Shown: one piece after another, positions 34,591-47,600 of the stretch
Numbering within the stretch: position 1 is the stretch's first letter
How the letters are laid out: every line of letters starts with the position of its first letter
From: Mytilisepta virgata
Taxonomy: Eukaryota; Mollusca; Bivalvia; Mytilida; Mytilidae
DNA length: 64,000 bases
Direction of reading: 5' to 3'
Assembly (NCBI GenBank): GCA_028015205.1
Contig: CM051513.1
Span: 50,232,341-50,296,340, forward strand
Notes under the pieces: generated by a model
What the model saw: the letters and a program-made list of their open reading frames with translations, nothing else
What the model was told of the DNA's origin: nothing
The model's database searches: none
Program-made: the position numbers and the translations under genes

Positions 34591-36726
34591 ATGGGTACAC
34601 AGACAACACCAACCTATGTGTCAGTGTCTACGCAGACAGAATCATCAGCAGTACAAACAGAGACACCTTACCCTTCTGACAGTGAAGATGATGATTACGA
34701 CACAACAGTAAATGACCCTGGTTATTCCCCAACAGAAGTTGAATACAGGTATTTTATTAAATATTGGATAAAGGGTTTGAACAAAAAAGGAATTTAAAAA
34801 CAGTACAAACTTTTCTATGACGACAATGTTTATATGCATGTATACAGTACAAAACATGGTTAGTTTTAGGTTTGCTTTTTACACATGCATCAGTAATTAC
34901 AATTTTTAATTACTTCTTAAATTTATAAATTTTTGCAAGTTACAAAGTTACAGCTTTTGATTTATTAAGAAATGAATTTCAAGGTTTTCATGTTATTAAA
35001 TGGAAAATTTTGTAAGCAAAATAAACAGTCTGGCATGCATAGGTTCATAAATTTTCATTTATTGATTACTTATAGATAATTTGATATTATAATTATAGCT
35101 CAGACAGCGATGATGAAGTTGAAGAGATATCCACAACAAATTATCGTCTCAATGCCAGAGCCAGTCCAGATCAAGAAAGACAGTTCATCATCAGTGGGTC
35201 AGCTCTGGCAGAATTGTTGTCGGTCTGTAGGTACTGCTGTGATGAGACAGTTCCTGTCATCAGGTATACCCGTCGTACCCTTATAGTTACCCAGAAGGGC
35301 CATGTGTTGATATGGAAAAGCCAGTCCTGCCACAATGGGTTGCCCTGGAGTAATCTTCTAACCACAACAGCTATCATGTGTATTGGAAACAACGCATCGA
35401 AAGCCTTAAAGATGTTTCAGCACATGAACATTCAGATGTTTTCTACTCGAACATACATGCGTCTCCAGTCCCTGTACGTTTGTCCAGCAGCTGCCGTGAC
35501 ATGGGATTCCGAGCAGGCCAGCCTACTTCAAGAGATGCAGGGTAAAGACGTAGTTGTGGGTGGTGATGCCAGGTGCGACTCGCCAGGATTTTCTGCAAAG
35601 TATGGTTCGTAAACAGTTATGGATTTGCAGACCTGCAAGATCCTTGACATCCAACTTGTACAGGTAATTGACCATAGAAGCATCAGTTATCTATACAATT
35701 AGAATTTTATTTTTAGTTTACCAGTACTGTAATGGAAATTTTTAAAATTATTTTACCCGGAACACTTTTGTATACTATGTACTTATAAGTAATACTTTAG
35801 AGAAAATTATTTGTAACATCCATTGGAATATTTGGGACAAACCAACCTTGACTTGATTATTTTATGATGTCATCATAACTTTAGTGTCACAGTTTTTGTG
35901 TTCAGTTTTTGGCAATAAGGTACCTTTAAATGTTATATGATAAAATTAATGTGTAGCCTTAAGTATTATTGCATTATTTTTTAGGTTAATGAAGTAAAAG
36001 GTTCAACCCACATGGAATTAGAGGGTTTGAAGAGGGCTGTTACCTTCCTGGAACATCACGTCAAGATAAAAGAACTTGTAACTGACAGGCACTCATCAGT
36101 TAAAAAATATATGAAGACTGAACATCAAGATAAAAACCATCTGTTTGATGTTTGGCATGTAGCTAAAGGTATTTATTCTCAACATACACATATTGGAGTT
36201 ATCTCCTATATTCAGTTATCTTTTCAGAGAAATGTCTTGTATTTAAACTAAATAGCCAAAATTTCTTTTATTTTTTTTCTTGGAATATTCAGTTGGGCAG
36301 ACCTTGAAGAGACAAATATGTGAAAAAATATATCTCGTCACATATACGCTATATAATGACATCTGTACATCATTGTTGACAATGGATATAATTATGACTT
36401 GCATATTACATCCCAAAATTATCTTAGTTTGCATTAATACGGTCAAGTTAAGAAAATAAGATGATGTTGATCACTTTCAGGCATTTCAAAGAAATTGGAG
36501 GCTGCAGCGAAAAAGTCTGGTGGGAAAGACATCCGTCCATGGATCAAGTCAGTAGTGAACCATATTTATTGGATTTCATCATCAAGTGGTATGGATGGAG
36601 GTTTGAAGAGTGCCAAATGGTTATCTATTACCAATCATGTCAGCAACAAGCATGAAGGCCATTCGTCACTATATCCCAAATGTGAGCATGCAGACATTAC
36701 ACAGGAACGACATTGGCTAGCAGAAG
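34591..36726 (+). pseudogene. DDE transposase-derived gene (Kolobok-like, tentative), one nonsense codon
   Basis: Exons 34591-34748, 35099-35663, 35985-36168 and 36481-36726 join in frame at GT-AG sites (phases 2, 0, 1, ending 1). The N-terminus is acidic and Thr/Gln-rich (STQTESSAVQTE). Exon 2 carries the Cys-containing CRYCCDETV block and GGDARCDSPGFSAKYG, the first acidic catalytic region. Exon 3 has LVTDRHSSVKKYM and LFDVWHVAKG; exon 4 has KKLEAAAKKSGGKD and HVSNKHEGH. The pattern matches transposase-derived genes common in cnidarians and molluscs that I associate with Kolobok; the family name is uncertain. The frame is perfect except for a TAA at about 35609, right after AKYGS, where a Tyr codon is expected. 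The 3' part of the domain is lost where a gypsy fragment begins near 36.94 kb. Confidence 0.65.
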
Positions 36727-36940
36727 GTATGATTTTTTTTTTATTTGTGCTTATTATCATGGTAAATTCTATACACAATTTTTATAAATAGGAAAGTTAT
36801 TTTACACAGACCTAAATCATTAAATGTTGCAAGTATAATTTGTGATTTTCAAGGACGTTGTAAAAATATTGCATTACCGGTATTTTTTGCATATGTTATC
36901 TTCTAAAACAGTCTGATGGGGTGAAAAGAGTACATTTAAG

Positions 36941-37733
36941 TTGACTGTTGCAGATATTATCGTTAGAGCATGGATAAAAAGATACGGCTGTCCAACTGAA
37001 ATTCATTCAGACCAGGGAAGACAATACGAAAGCTTGATTTTTAAGGAGCTGTGTCAGCTACTGGAGATACATAAAACAAGGACCACACCGCTACATCCCC
37101 GTTCAGATGGTATGATAGAACGAATGAACCGGACCGTAAACGATATGTTGTCGAAGTACATCAAGAGACATCAAAAGGACTGGGATTTACATCTAGATTA
37201 TATAACGATGGCCTATAATTCAACGCCGCACGAAAGCACAGGTGTAACTCCACATAGGATGGTTTATGGGAATGAAATGGTGTTCCCCTTAAATATAATG
37301 ACTGAGGCCCTGCAGGACGAAGAAAATGACTAAGTTTGTCTCAGAATATATAAATAACTTGAATAACAAGTTAAGAAGTGCCCACAATTTTGCCCGAGTG
37401 AATTTGAAAACGGCTGCGGAAAGACAGAAAAGGACTTACGACACCAAAGTCAGGTCAGTACATTATAATCCAGGTGATTTAGTTTGGAGAAATCAAAAGA
37501 AAAATATCCCTGGAATTAAGGCTAAGATTGCCAGACACTGGACAGGACCTTGGGTCATAACCGAAAAATTAAGTGACGTCACATTTAAGATTAAGTGTTC
37601 TAGAAATTCACCAGAAGTAACTGTCTACGGAGACATTTTAAAACCATATTTTGGAAACAAGAAATTGAATTGGTACAAAAATAGTGATACCCGACCGGAC
37701 TTGCAACAGCGCCCTGTCGAATTACCTATTTGA
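36941..37733 (+). mobile_element. Ty3/gypsy integrase C-terminal part, 5'-truncated
   Basis: Retroviral-type integrase core entered mid-domain: VADIIVRAWIKRYG, IHSDQGRQYES (second catalytic Asp) and DGMIERMNRT (catalytic Glu), then the AYNSTPHESTG block. A frameshift near 37325 leads into the C-terminal domain with FARVNLKTAAERQKRTYD, PGDLVW and WTGPWVI, ending at TGA 37731-37733. The zinc-binding N-terminus and the first catalytic Asp are missing, as are RT and protease. The fragment sits directly downstream of the broken transposase gene. Confidence 0.88.
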
Positions 37734-38714
37734 ACCAATTCACAGACCTACATGATGATAAAGCTATTGATATGGACAAAAATTCAGTTACTAGTACTGA
37801 TGGGGCCACTCAAACTCCTTTAAAATCGCCAAAAGTGTTAGAAAATGAAGATGGAGACCATTCGGGCACTTGCCCGAGCAGCCCGGAATCAAATGCCCGG
37901 CCTGCCCGACCCAGCGCGGGAATTACACATCACATGTCAACTTCCACGTCTGCGCAGAATGTCAAAACCACGAGGAAAGGCAGGAAAGTTGTTATCCCGA
38001 AAAGATACATAGAAAGTGCAGAAATGGTACACATTTGTGATGAGTGTGGGTCTGTTTACGCTAACAAAAGGAACTTAAAGCGTCATCTGAATTCCGTACA
38101 TAATGGTAATGTAAAGTATGTACCATGTACTGACAAAAACTGTGATAGGATTTTTCTGCGCCGAGAGTACCTGACAATACACCTTGCTTCCACGCATGGA
38201 TTTTCTGCTAGTGAGTCCAGAGATAAGATCCGAAATGCAGGTTTCGAGTACACTGAAAGGGATAATATTGAAAACTTCGGAGCCCAAGAGAAAAAGTTGA
38301 AAATCAGCACTCCTCGCTCTGACTCTGAGTCTGGTCAGAAGGATCGAGAAGACAACACTGCTAAACCAGACAGAAGCAGGGCCAGAAGTTCCAGCGCAGA
38401 ATGCGGCCGAGCAGCAGGAAGTTCAGCCTGAGCCGGCCAATCCGGATGAATTGGTAATAAACGAAGACACCTCAGAATTTGATAATGAGAATGAGGGAGC
38501 ATTCGGTGTAGATGAAATATATCGATCAGATGATGACAAGCAACAAGAAGATGGGAAATATAACGACGCCGACCAGTTGGAAATTATTTCTATTTCTCTT
38601 ATCACGATTCTGTCAGAAGTGAATGGGAAGCCTGTAGTTAAGCGAGATCAGCGCTTTTTGACGCCTATTCATCACGATCCTCGATGTTTCAATTGGACGG
38701 AATATTTGAGATGA
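37730..38714 (+). pseudogene. Extra gypsy ORF with two C2H2 zinc fingers
   Basis: This frame overlaps the pol stop and has its first ATG at 37772. It encodes a polar N-terminus, then a basic TTRKGRKVVIPKRYI, and two zinc fingers. The first is CDECGSVYANKRNLKRHL plus NSVH. The second starts CTDKNCDRIFLRREYLTIHL and ends at STH. The frame ends at a TGA at 38429-38431, but a one-base shift near 38390 lets it run on as an acidic tail (EQQEVQPEPANPDEL, FDNENEGAFG) to a TGA near 38714, about 325 residues in all. The order pol then zinc-finger ORF with no gap suggests it belongs to the retroelement, either captured from a host gene or evolved as an accessory DNA-binding protein. The alternative is chance insertion next to a host exon. 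Confidence 0.65.
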
Positions 38715-39392
38715 GCTTATATGCCATGCTGAATCTTTAAGAAAGAGACAGGCGAATATTCAGGAACTTAACTAAACATGCTAAAGGGAATTTTTTTTTT
38801 TGATCAGAACTGGTGCACTTATGCCCTTTCTGGTGCATTTGAGCCCACAACTGTATATTTTAAATCCGTCCTAGCCTAAGGTCCCTATCTGGCACCTTAG
38901 ATGCAGTTTATTGAAATAACATTGTTAGTAACTAGTCAGTAGTGTAGATTTTTTTTTAATATGGTTTTTATATACCTTTTATTATTTTTTTAAACATGTC
39001 TACTAGTAGTGACATAAGAATGTCCCATAGTTTTTAAAAATGGATTTTGTTTTGTTTTCTCTTATTTAGCATATAACAAACGTGTTTATCCATATACATT
39101 GTATATATATATATATATATATATTTGTTTAATGAGAAGAACACAAAAAAAAATGTAGTAGGCAGATAGTGTAACCAATTCTGGCGTATAGGTTCCATAT
39201 ATGGCAACCTATGCCCTCGTCTTAATGAGTGAGGTTTTGATCGTTATTCAGAAATATATCCATTGATACCAATGTGTTCATAAGTAAAAGCAGTATTTTT
39301 GCTGATTTTATGGAAGATTTAAGAGATCCTAGACGATGTCGTCCATGAAGATAGTGCCTGCTGCGATTTTCGGTTTCATTATAGTTTTGTGT
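38715..39392 (+). other. Downstream flank, possible 3' LTR start
   Basis: CTAAAGGGAA near 38788 resembles a polypurine tract and is followed by a T run and TGATCAGAACTGG, which could be an LTR start. I cannot find a matching 5' LTR or a clear LTR end. A (TA)12 run lies at 39101-39124. Confidence 0.3.
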
Positions 39393-39403
39393 GGAAATAT
39401 TGA

Positions 39404-39672
39404 TTTGTTTGTTTGTTTAGTTGGGGTTTAACGCCGTTTTCAGCACACTTTGGCCATTTCGCGGCGGCCAGTTTTTATTGGTGGAGGAAGCCGGAGTACC
39501 CGGAGAGAACCACCGACCTTCGGTAGGAAAATTGGCAATCCTTGTCAATTAAGATCGGAGTCGAACACACCCCGCCACAGGTGAGATTCGAACTCACAAC
39601 CCCAGCGTTGACAGGCTAGTGATCAGTAGTAGTCATGACGAACTACCTAGACCACTCGGCCACCGAGGCCCC
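39404..39672 (-). mobile_element. tRNA-derived SINE with perfect 11-bp TSD
   Basis: Second copy of the SINE at 15753-16005, 269 bp long. It has box A-like TGGCCGAGTGG, box B-like GAGTTCGAATCTC, the same body, and a tail of (CAAA)n on the minus strand. It carries a short extra piece (CTACTGATCACTAGCCTG on minus). The flanks GGAAATATTGA at 39393-39403 and 39673-39683 are identical target-site duplications. Confidence 0.92.
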
Positions 39673-39683
39673 GGAAATATTGA

Positions 39684-41475
39684 GAAACCAACTAGAAAAA
39701 CAGATGGAAATGAAAATATTCCAATGCATACACTTTAGGTATGATTGAATTAATGGTGCCTTTCTACGTAATATGTTTTACTAATACACATTATACATGT
39801 ACATGTAATTGTAAGAATTGGTGACAGAATTACATGTTTCACGGATATAAAATATAAAAAAAATAAGTAAGTAAAAATTAGAGGCTACACGTATAACTAA
39901 GTGCTTCCGTCTGAGCGTTCTTTTTTCTCTGTATGAACTCTTTGTATCCTAAAAAACGGTCATCGAGCCTTAATATAATGGGCGATGAAATCATGGTTCC
40001 CTACAGAAATTGGAACAGTGACACATCCTCTTGAAACATTTTCTTTGTCAAGTTATCAACGCCACAAAATGTTGCATTTAAAGCTATGCAAAAAGTGTAC
40101 TTGTCCTTTGATAAAAAAAAATCGTCGCTGAAAAATGACCGTTACCCTATCCTGCCGACTTTTGGGGCGTGGTAAAAAGGGGAGAGGGTGTCGACTTTGC
40201 ACGGAAATAATATAAACGAAAGGGTGGGGTATTATGGATGTCTCAACTGTGCTAGAAAAAAATAATGCACAGAATGGTTAAACGTTCAGTAGCAAATATT
40301 ATGTACATATATGCAATCTATAGGTCGACCGCTCCCTGATGTTGCGCCAGTTTTTAGACTTTACTGAAGTGATTAGCTGGTTACCGTCACATTTTCACTT
40401 GTGTTCTTTTTCTTGTAGTGATTGTTTACGAATATCATATTACATATAATAGCATCGGTTTCCGTACGGTACTTCTTGTACTTTTTTTTCCTTTTGTCAT
40501 TTCTTTAAATATCTATTTATCAAATGATGAATTAAATTGTGTTTTCTAATAGTTTTATGCTAATAAAAATAAAATATTGTTAAAACGAATGAATAAACAA
40601 GGGAGTCTGTTTCCATTTAAGGCGATACTCGGAAGATTACGACTTCCGAACTGCAGCGGAAACCTCGCGCGCCTCTTTCTTATTCAAACATCGTTTCCTT
40701 GTGTGTTGTGTAAAATTCCTGATTTTCAACATGTTTGCATCAGTTTATTTCAAACGTGACAAAAAGTTTGACACTGTAAATTGCAAAAAAATTGAGAAGT
40801 TACAGATTTTGAAATTGAGGAGGTTTAGTTACAGATTTTGAAACTGAGGAGAAGGTATATGTGCCTTATAAAACCAGCAATATCGATGATGCCGGGAGAG
40901 AGTGTGTTGTTGATGAAGATTATGAGGTGTTGTGACATTTCTTCACAAACGTAATTTAATTTTTGTTTTTGTAAAGCATGTCTATTTTATCGTTCCCAAA
41001 AATACATATTTATATACATGTTAAAAGTTCGTCAGATGCAAACAGCTGTAACGAATATCGTAATGTTAAAATTATACATGAAGGGTACTTGTATCGGTTT
41101 ATTCCCATTTGTCCCACATTTGAAAAAACTATATTCCCAGTTGTCCAACATTCTTATAACAACAAATAATTAATTAGTGTTTTGACAAAGTTATAGTCTA
41201 TTTCTAGTACTCCACTATCACCATCTAGTAATATACATGTAGATACATATTTTTGATTTGAATTAAAAACAAAAATAATAATAATAAAAATAATAAGTGA
41301 AGTTAATTATTTTAATTAATTAAACCAGCAGTCACATAATAACTTTTAATCACTAACCACATTAATTGGCTAATCAATTTCTTTCTAAGTGGGCTTGCTT
41401 ATGAGCAACATGCCACTTCAGCTTGTTGAAATCAATGTCAACACATCTCAAAAGAGGTATATATAGAAAGTAAAA
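39684..41475. other. No gene recognised
   Basis: AT-rich, with only short frames and no domain. AATAAAAATAAAATA near 40563 could be a poly(A) region. A sequence duplicated in part near 40790-40840 (TTACAGATTTTGAAATTGAGGAG twice) is noted. Confidence 0.35.
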
Positions 41476-42590
41476 ATGTCAACTTGTATCAAAGTCAAAA
41501 TGGCTAATGCACAGCTAAACATAGAATTCATAGAGAACAGTAGAGGTGGACAAAGTCTTGTTCACAACAATTACCGTTTCCAGGTAAAGCATCGTCGTGA
41601 AGAGAGGGTTTACTGGCGGTGTGCTGTCAGAACATGCCCAGCTACTATAAGAACCTTAAACAACATACCAGTAGGTTACAACATTCAACACAACCACAGA
41701 GCAGAGCCATATAAGTTAGAGGCAGCAAAGGTGTTAAACACAATCAAAAAAAGATATAGAGAAGAAGCAAGAGCTGTACCAAAACTCTATGATGAAGAGG
41801 TAGCAAAATTGAGAACACCTGAATGGAATGAAGAAGTACAAAATATGGTTGAAAAACTACCAACATTCCAGTCTTCTAGAAGCATACTTTATAGACAACG
41901 TTCCCTTCTTGCAGATGACAACAATGGACAACGCATATTGGTCTTCGTAACGCAACAGAATCTTCAACTACTAGCCAATAACGACACCATCTTTGGAGAT
42001 GGTACATTCTTCAAATGCCCTTCTGTATTTACTCAACTCTACACAATTCATGGCAAAGTAAATGGTCAGATGTATCCTCTTGTTTATGGTCTACTCCCTG
42101 GCAAGAGTGAAGACGTTTACAGAAGGTTTTTTAGTATTGTACATACCAACTGCACAAACCAGCAACTTCAACTTCAGCCTTCAACTTTTGTTCTGGACTT
42201 CGAGACTGCGACAATCAATGCAGTAAAGACTGTCTTTCCTAACATTGCAATTCGAGGGTGTTTTTTTTTCATTTCACCCAGTGTATTTGGAGGAAGACAC
42301 AGCAATCAGGACTACAAACACAGTACAAAGAAAATGAAGTCATCAAGACACTTATACGCAGAGCAGCAGTGCTACCCTTAGTTCCTCTGCAGAGTGTAGA
42401 AGATGTGTGGTTTAATGCTTTGACTGACTTGGAAAATGCCGATATTAACATCAACACAATACCATTTACAGACTATGTAACAACGCAGTGGGTAGAGTCT
42501 GATCAGCAAATCTGGAACCACTTTGACCATGATGAATCCAGAACAACCAACCACTTAGAGGCATCAGTACAAAGGATTGGAAAAGATCTA
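41476..42590 (+). pseudogene. MULE transposase with FLYWCH finger, frameshifted
   Basis: Mutator-like DNA transposase. From the ATG at 41476, residues ~20-75 form a FLYWCH-type zinc finger: LVHNNYRFQVKHR, VYWRCAVRTCPATI and the closing IQHNH. Residues ~155-260 form the MULE core: DTIFGDGTFFKCP (catalytic Asp), LYTIHGKVNGQMYPLVYGLL and FVLDFETATINAV (second Asp), then RGCFF. Here a run of nine T at 42261-42269 puts the frame out. The expected H-F-TQCIWRKTQQ continues in the next frame with PLVPLQSVEDVW and DESRTTNHLEA. Family resemblance fades after about 42560, so the C-terminus is missing. The single break in a homopolymer could be real or an assembly error. Confidence 0.82.
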
Positions 42591-42659
42591 TTTTATTTTA
42601 TAATAAGTTACATATTTTATAGCAATAAATATACTTCAGGAACAATTTATCTATAGATA

Positions 42660-44678
42660 CTACATAATACAATTAGATACTATTCAGAAAAAGACTATAC
42701 ATAATTACCTATTGTAATAAGGGTGTGAAAACAACTAATTAACATGTACACAATTCCCACTTGTCCCACACATTTTTACCTGTAATTATAAAATGTGGGA
42801 CAACTGGGATGACACCCTTGTATCTAACAGTAAATGAATAATTTCGACGCATAATTTCTTAAATCTTATTTTGGCAATTTGCATTTCTTAACACTAAAAA
42901 CAATGCATCTAAAGAAAACTTTATTTTTTTAAATTCTATATATAACTGTTAAATGAGCCCAGTTATAAGCCTTTATAATACTTTTACACTAACAGTGTGC
43001 ACAGCAATCACAGGCAATCAAGACAACAGAACCCTTTACAAATTTGTTTTATTTCTTTTCAGGCTTTTCTATGATGTTATAAAAATATTGCATCGCAGCC
43101 AAAAATGAAAAATGCCTTATGTTTTCTCCATTGAATTGTTTCATATTTTTCATGTCGCACCTGTCTCGTTGGCTATCATACCTGAAACACTCTCCTTATT
43201 TTTATATTGCATGATTCCATAATCTTAGAGATTATAAATATCAGTACCAATATCTGGTATTGATAACCACAGTAATGTCTGAAATGCCTGTATATATTTA
43301 AGTGTTCTTTACAGGATTTAATTTTGTATTTTCAAAAGGTGCTTTTCAACTACATGTGTTTTTACTTCAATTATTTACATGTACCCCCTTTTAATAATTA
43401 AAAGCTTTTTTGATTCCGGCTTTCAAAGTTTAGTAATTACATAACTCTAGCAATGAAAGATGTGGGACTTTAGTAGCTGCATTACATATTACAGACTTTT
43501 TATATGTTCCACTCCAGACATGCCTTGTTTGGAGTCGGGACCCCCTTTTCATAATCCTGGATCCACAGCTCATCCAAATTCAAATAAATTAGTTCCAAGC
43601 TTGTTTTTTTTTACCCTGATTTGTCAAAATCTCCATATTATGATTCGTTTCGTTACTTTTGGAAATTAATTGATATGATTTGTCAAAATCATTCTATATT
43701 TTATCGTCTAAAAGAAAGTGTACATTATATCTTCATGCATTGAATTACTGTTAATTTCATTTGGCAAGAATTTTACTGTTATTCGTCATTAAGATACCCC
43801 CTTTACGACCCTCATATAAACAGTCATTTACAAACAAACCTTTTCAATTCAACAAGATTGGAAACCAACTTACATATACAAGCAAACTTTATAAAAACTA
43901 GCAATTATGAACTTATATAATTTTGTTCATAGGAACTAATTACAGGACTTAACATGCAAACAGCATCCAGGGTTTCACTTAGGGGAGTCCATGATTGGGC
44001 CCAATTTAGACACCTAACTAGGCACTTCATATCTGAGAAACAGGCTATATATGCCCTCAATTTAATAATTCATTCAAACATTTTTGTATTATTCCAAATT
44101 TACTATCAGTACTAACAGTAAATTGTGTGTTCTACAGGGTCAACATTTTTGTATTATTCCAAATTAACTATCAGTACTATCAGTAAATTGTGTGTTCTAC
44201 AGGGTCACCAGTCTTTCACCTTTCATATAATACCTTATTCGCTAAAAATATGCTACATAGTTCTAAGATTTACACCAGTAGGAAGGAACTATTTTGGATA
44301 AAATATGTACTACTTTCCAGTATGTTTTTTTTTTACCAGGACCAATTGGGTGGTGTTATAAATGCACATATATCTTACAAAGTCTATCCAAATTATTTTT
44401 GCAAAGAATTCTGCTCAAACCAGTTCTAGGGCCTGGGGCCATCTTAAACTGGTAGTGAAGTGAGAGTTTTTTCTGCCACATGTTGAAGGCCTCACTGTGA
44501 CATTGAGAAGAACAGCAATAAAAGCCCTGTACGTTGCTTTTTGTGTTTTATATGTTGTGCATGTACAGATTTCGTGTCATGGATAGGTACCTCATATACT
44601 TTGTAGTATAATTGAGGTTGTAGATGTTTTTTAATGGTCTTAAAAAGCTTCTTATTATTTTTTTTCATTCCTTAACAG
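42660..44678. other. No gene recognised
   Basis: AT-rich sequence. A direct duplication of about 55 bp (ATTTTTGTATTATTCCAAATT, then ACTATCAGTACTA and TTGTGTGTTCTACAGGGTC) lies at about 44080-44205. No coding exon stands out before the acceptor at 44678. Confidence 0.35.
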
Positions 44679-47600
44679 ATAAAACTGAAGTGGCTAAGTT
44701 TAGAGAGAATGGCGACGATGTTTTGAAAGCATTGTTGTCAGGTTCTTTAAAAGAATATGTAAAACATTTGGCAGAGAGTACGTCAGGCTCAAAAAGAAAA
44801 AAGAAAAAAACTAAGAAGATTCATGGAGGACAACAATGAAAATGCAGCAGTTGGTCCCCCATTGAAAAACAACAATGGCCATGCAGAAAAGAAGGCACCT
44901 AAAACCCTCTCCAAGAGGAAAAATCCAACAGTTGATCCAGAGTCGCCCGCTAAATCAACAAGGCTGCAGTCTTCGCAGAAGATTGCCCAAGATGCAGCAA
45001 AAGAAACACAAAAGTTGGCGACCTTGTAAATACTTCAAAAAGAATAAAAAAATGGTAAGTAACATTTGGCCAAATAAAAATAAATGTGTGGTTTCAGTTA
45101 CCCGATCGATCGACCCTGGTTAAAAAAGGGCGACCGTTAAATGAGAACTTCAATGATTAAATTTACAGACATCTGTCATCTGAATGTCCATGTGAGATAT
45201 CCCCTATGACTCAAAATGCACGAATTCTTAACAGAACGCAACTAAATAGACTAAAACGTATCACGTCAGTTTATTTGACAACCAGACATAGAAAATGGCA
45301 AACTTCCGGTAATGGGCTTGTACAAAATTGGAACCGGAATCGGTGAAAACACGAAGGTTTCCGGATTTTGACATTAACTTTTTTTTTAAAGCATACCAAC
45401 CACATTTTTGGGACGAAACTGGAACCACATGCGCATTGCTATTTATGGGCTTAGATTAAACATGTTAAAAGAATATCATTTAAAAATTACAAGAACCAGG
45501 TTTGAAGTGTTTTATCTGGATTTCACTTAAATCAGGAACCCTCAAATCAAACACTATAGTATAATCAGAGAGTATTATATGTCTGGTATAATTAGTGTAA
45601 GGGAGCTATCATTTATTTTTTTATTGGGCTAGGATGAAATTTGAAAAAGACAAAACATGATTTTGAATAGGAAAAAAGGCAGGATGAGACACTTTGCAAG
45701 AAAAAAAAGGCAGGATGACAATTTATTTAAACAAATAGCCAGGATAATTAACTTATATAAAAAGGCAGGACTGAATAAAGTGAAAAATATAATGGCAGGA
45801 TAGAGATGACAACTAAAAAAATATAGAACAAAATTACTCATTCAAGCCCCCCCCCCCCTAAAATTAATTGGTAGCTCCTTTAGAATAGTGTAAAAAAAAA
45901 TAGAGTTCCACTCAAGTGTCTCAAACCTTTTTGGGCTCAGATTCTCATGATATAAAAAGGTTTTACTAAATATGTAGTTCCATATGATTTTGCAGTACAG
46001 TAAATTAAGAAATTATTGCGTGCATTTATTATTGTGATTTTGTCATTTTTTTATTTAAATACGATTTTAATTTTTTGAGATATTGAGAAAAATCCTGCTT
46101 AATTCATATAAAAAATTTCAAATGAGAGTTTAAATTATGCCATTATATAACCCTGTCGCATTTTTTTTTTTGCAATAATTTCTGAATTAACAATAATTTG
46201 ACGCATTAGTTTTTAAGTATTTTCAAGAAACTGAATTATTTTATACTATTTGTCACAGGACGATCTAAGAGAACACAAGTCTCAGACTCTGAACAGCAGC
46301 AGACATCTGAACTACACCAATTGACAGCTAAATCCCAGCATCCTGTCCCTCAACAACAACAGCAATTTAAACCCCAAGAGAAGCAATCGGAACAAGTACA
46401 GCCGCAACTGACACAACTACAACAACAACCACTGTCACAACAGCAATGTCAGCAGTTGACAGACCATCGAGTACAAAATGAACAATTATCTTATGTTAAT
46501 ATGGACTCAGGAAAAACCTTTATGACCACAGCTGGTAAATTATATTTTTAATCATTATTTTTACTTTCATTAATAGGTGAATAACTAGTTTAAATCATTA
46601 AGCAGCTTAAGCATGATTTAATGAGTTCTCTTGAATGTTGTCAGGTGTACACAAAACTTTATTAACAAAAAGTAACACCATAATCAACATGAATTTATAT
46701 AAGAATTTTCCTCATATACTTATAATCCATTAGAGGTCTTTTTTGTATCACCTGAAATTAATTAAACATGTGAAGGTATTAAATGAAGACATGACCATGC
46801 TTATAGTCTTCTTTTTAAATGATTGAAATTTATTAACTGTTTTTAAATGCATTTTTAATTACTTTTATCTGTATTACTAGCTCAGATCACTGTACATAAT
46901 TTATTTTTGTTTATTACAGCTGTCATTTGCCAAGGACTACAAGTCTTAAATAATACAAATAGTACTTGCCAACATTGTGAAAGTAATAGAAATATGGTTA
47001 TCAGACTAGAAGAAGAAAATGACATGCTTAAAAAGGATCTGCAATCAATAAAAGGTACTATATTATGTAATAACCTATTTAAGTGATAGTTACTGAGAAC
47101 TAATAGTTATTGATAGTTATTTCATGCTCGAGCAAAAAAAATTACTTTTGTTTTTTATTTTAAACTGTTCTTTATATTTACCTGTGGTATTTGACACATA
47201 ATGAAATATTATTTCCTAAATTGTGATCACTGATGGTCATGTTTTTTGTAATGGAGAACATAGAATTGTGTTCAGTAACGAGTTTATATTCAGAAACCAG
47301 AGGCTCTCAAGAGCCTGTTATCGCTCACCTGGATTACCACGAACAATTGATGAAAATCATGTTTTGTTGAATGAGTGAGTGCATGTTGTTTAACGCCAAG
47401 TGAACAATCGGCTCTATCTTGAGAACTAGACCATTGTGTACGGATGCTTTCATGTGTATAGACCTGCTTTATAGTAGACCAACATTTTCGGATGGTTTTT
47501 TGAAATAGCTGTCTACAGTTAGACATGAAAACTAACTTAAGACACAGTATTTTGACACCAAGGTGATCTGTCTCCTTAATGCTGCATGCTTAGTAGAAAA

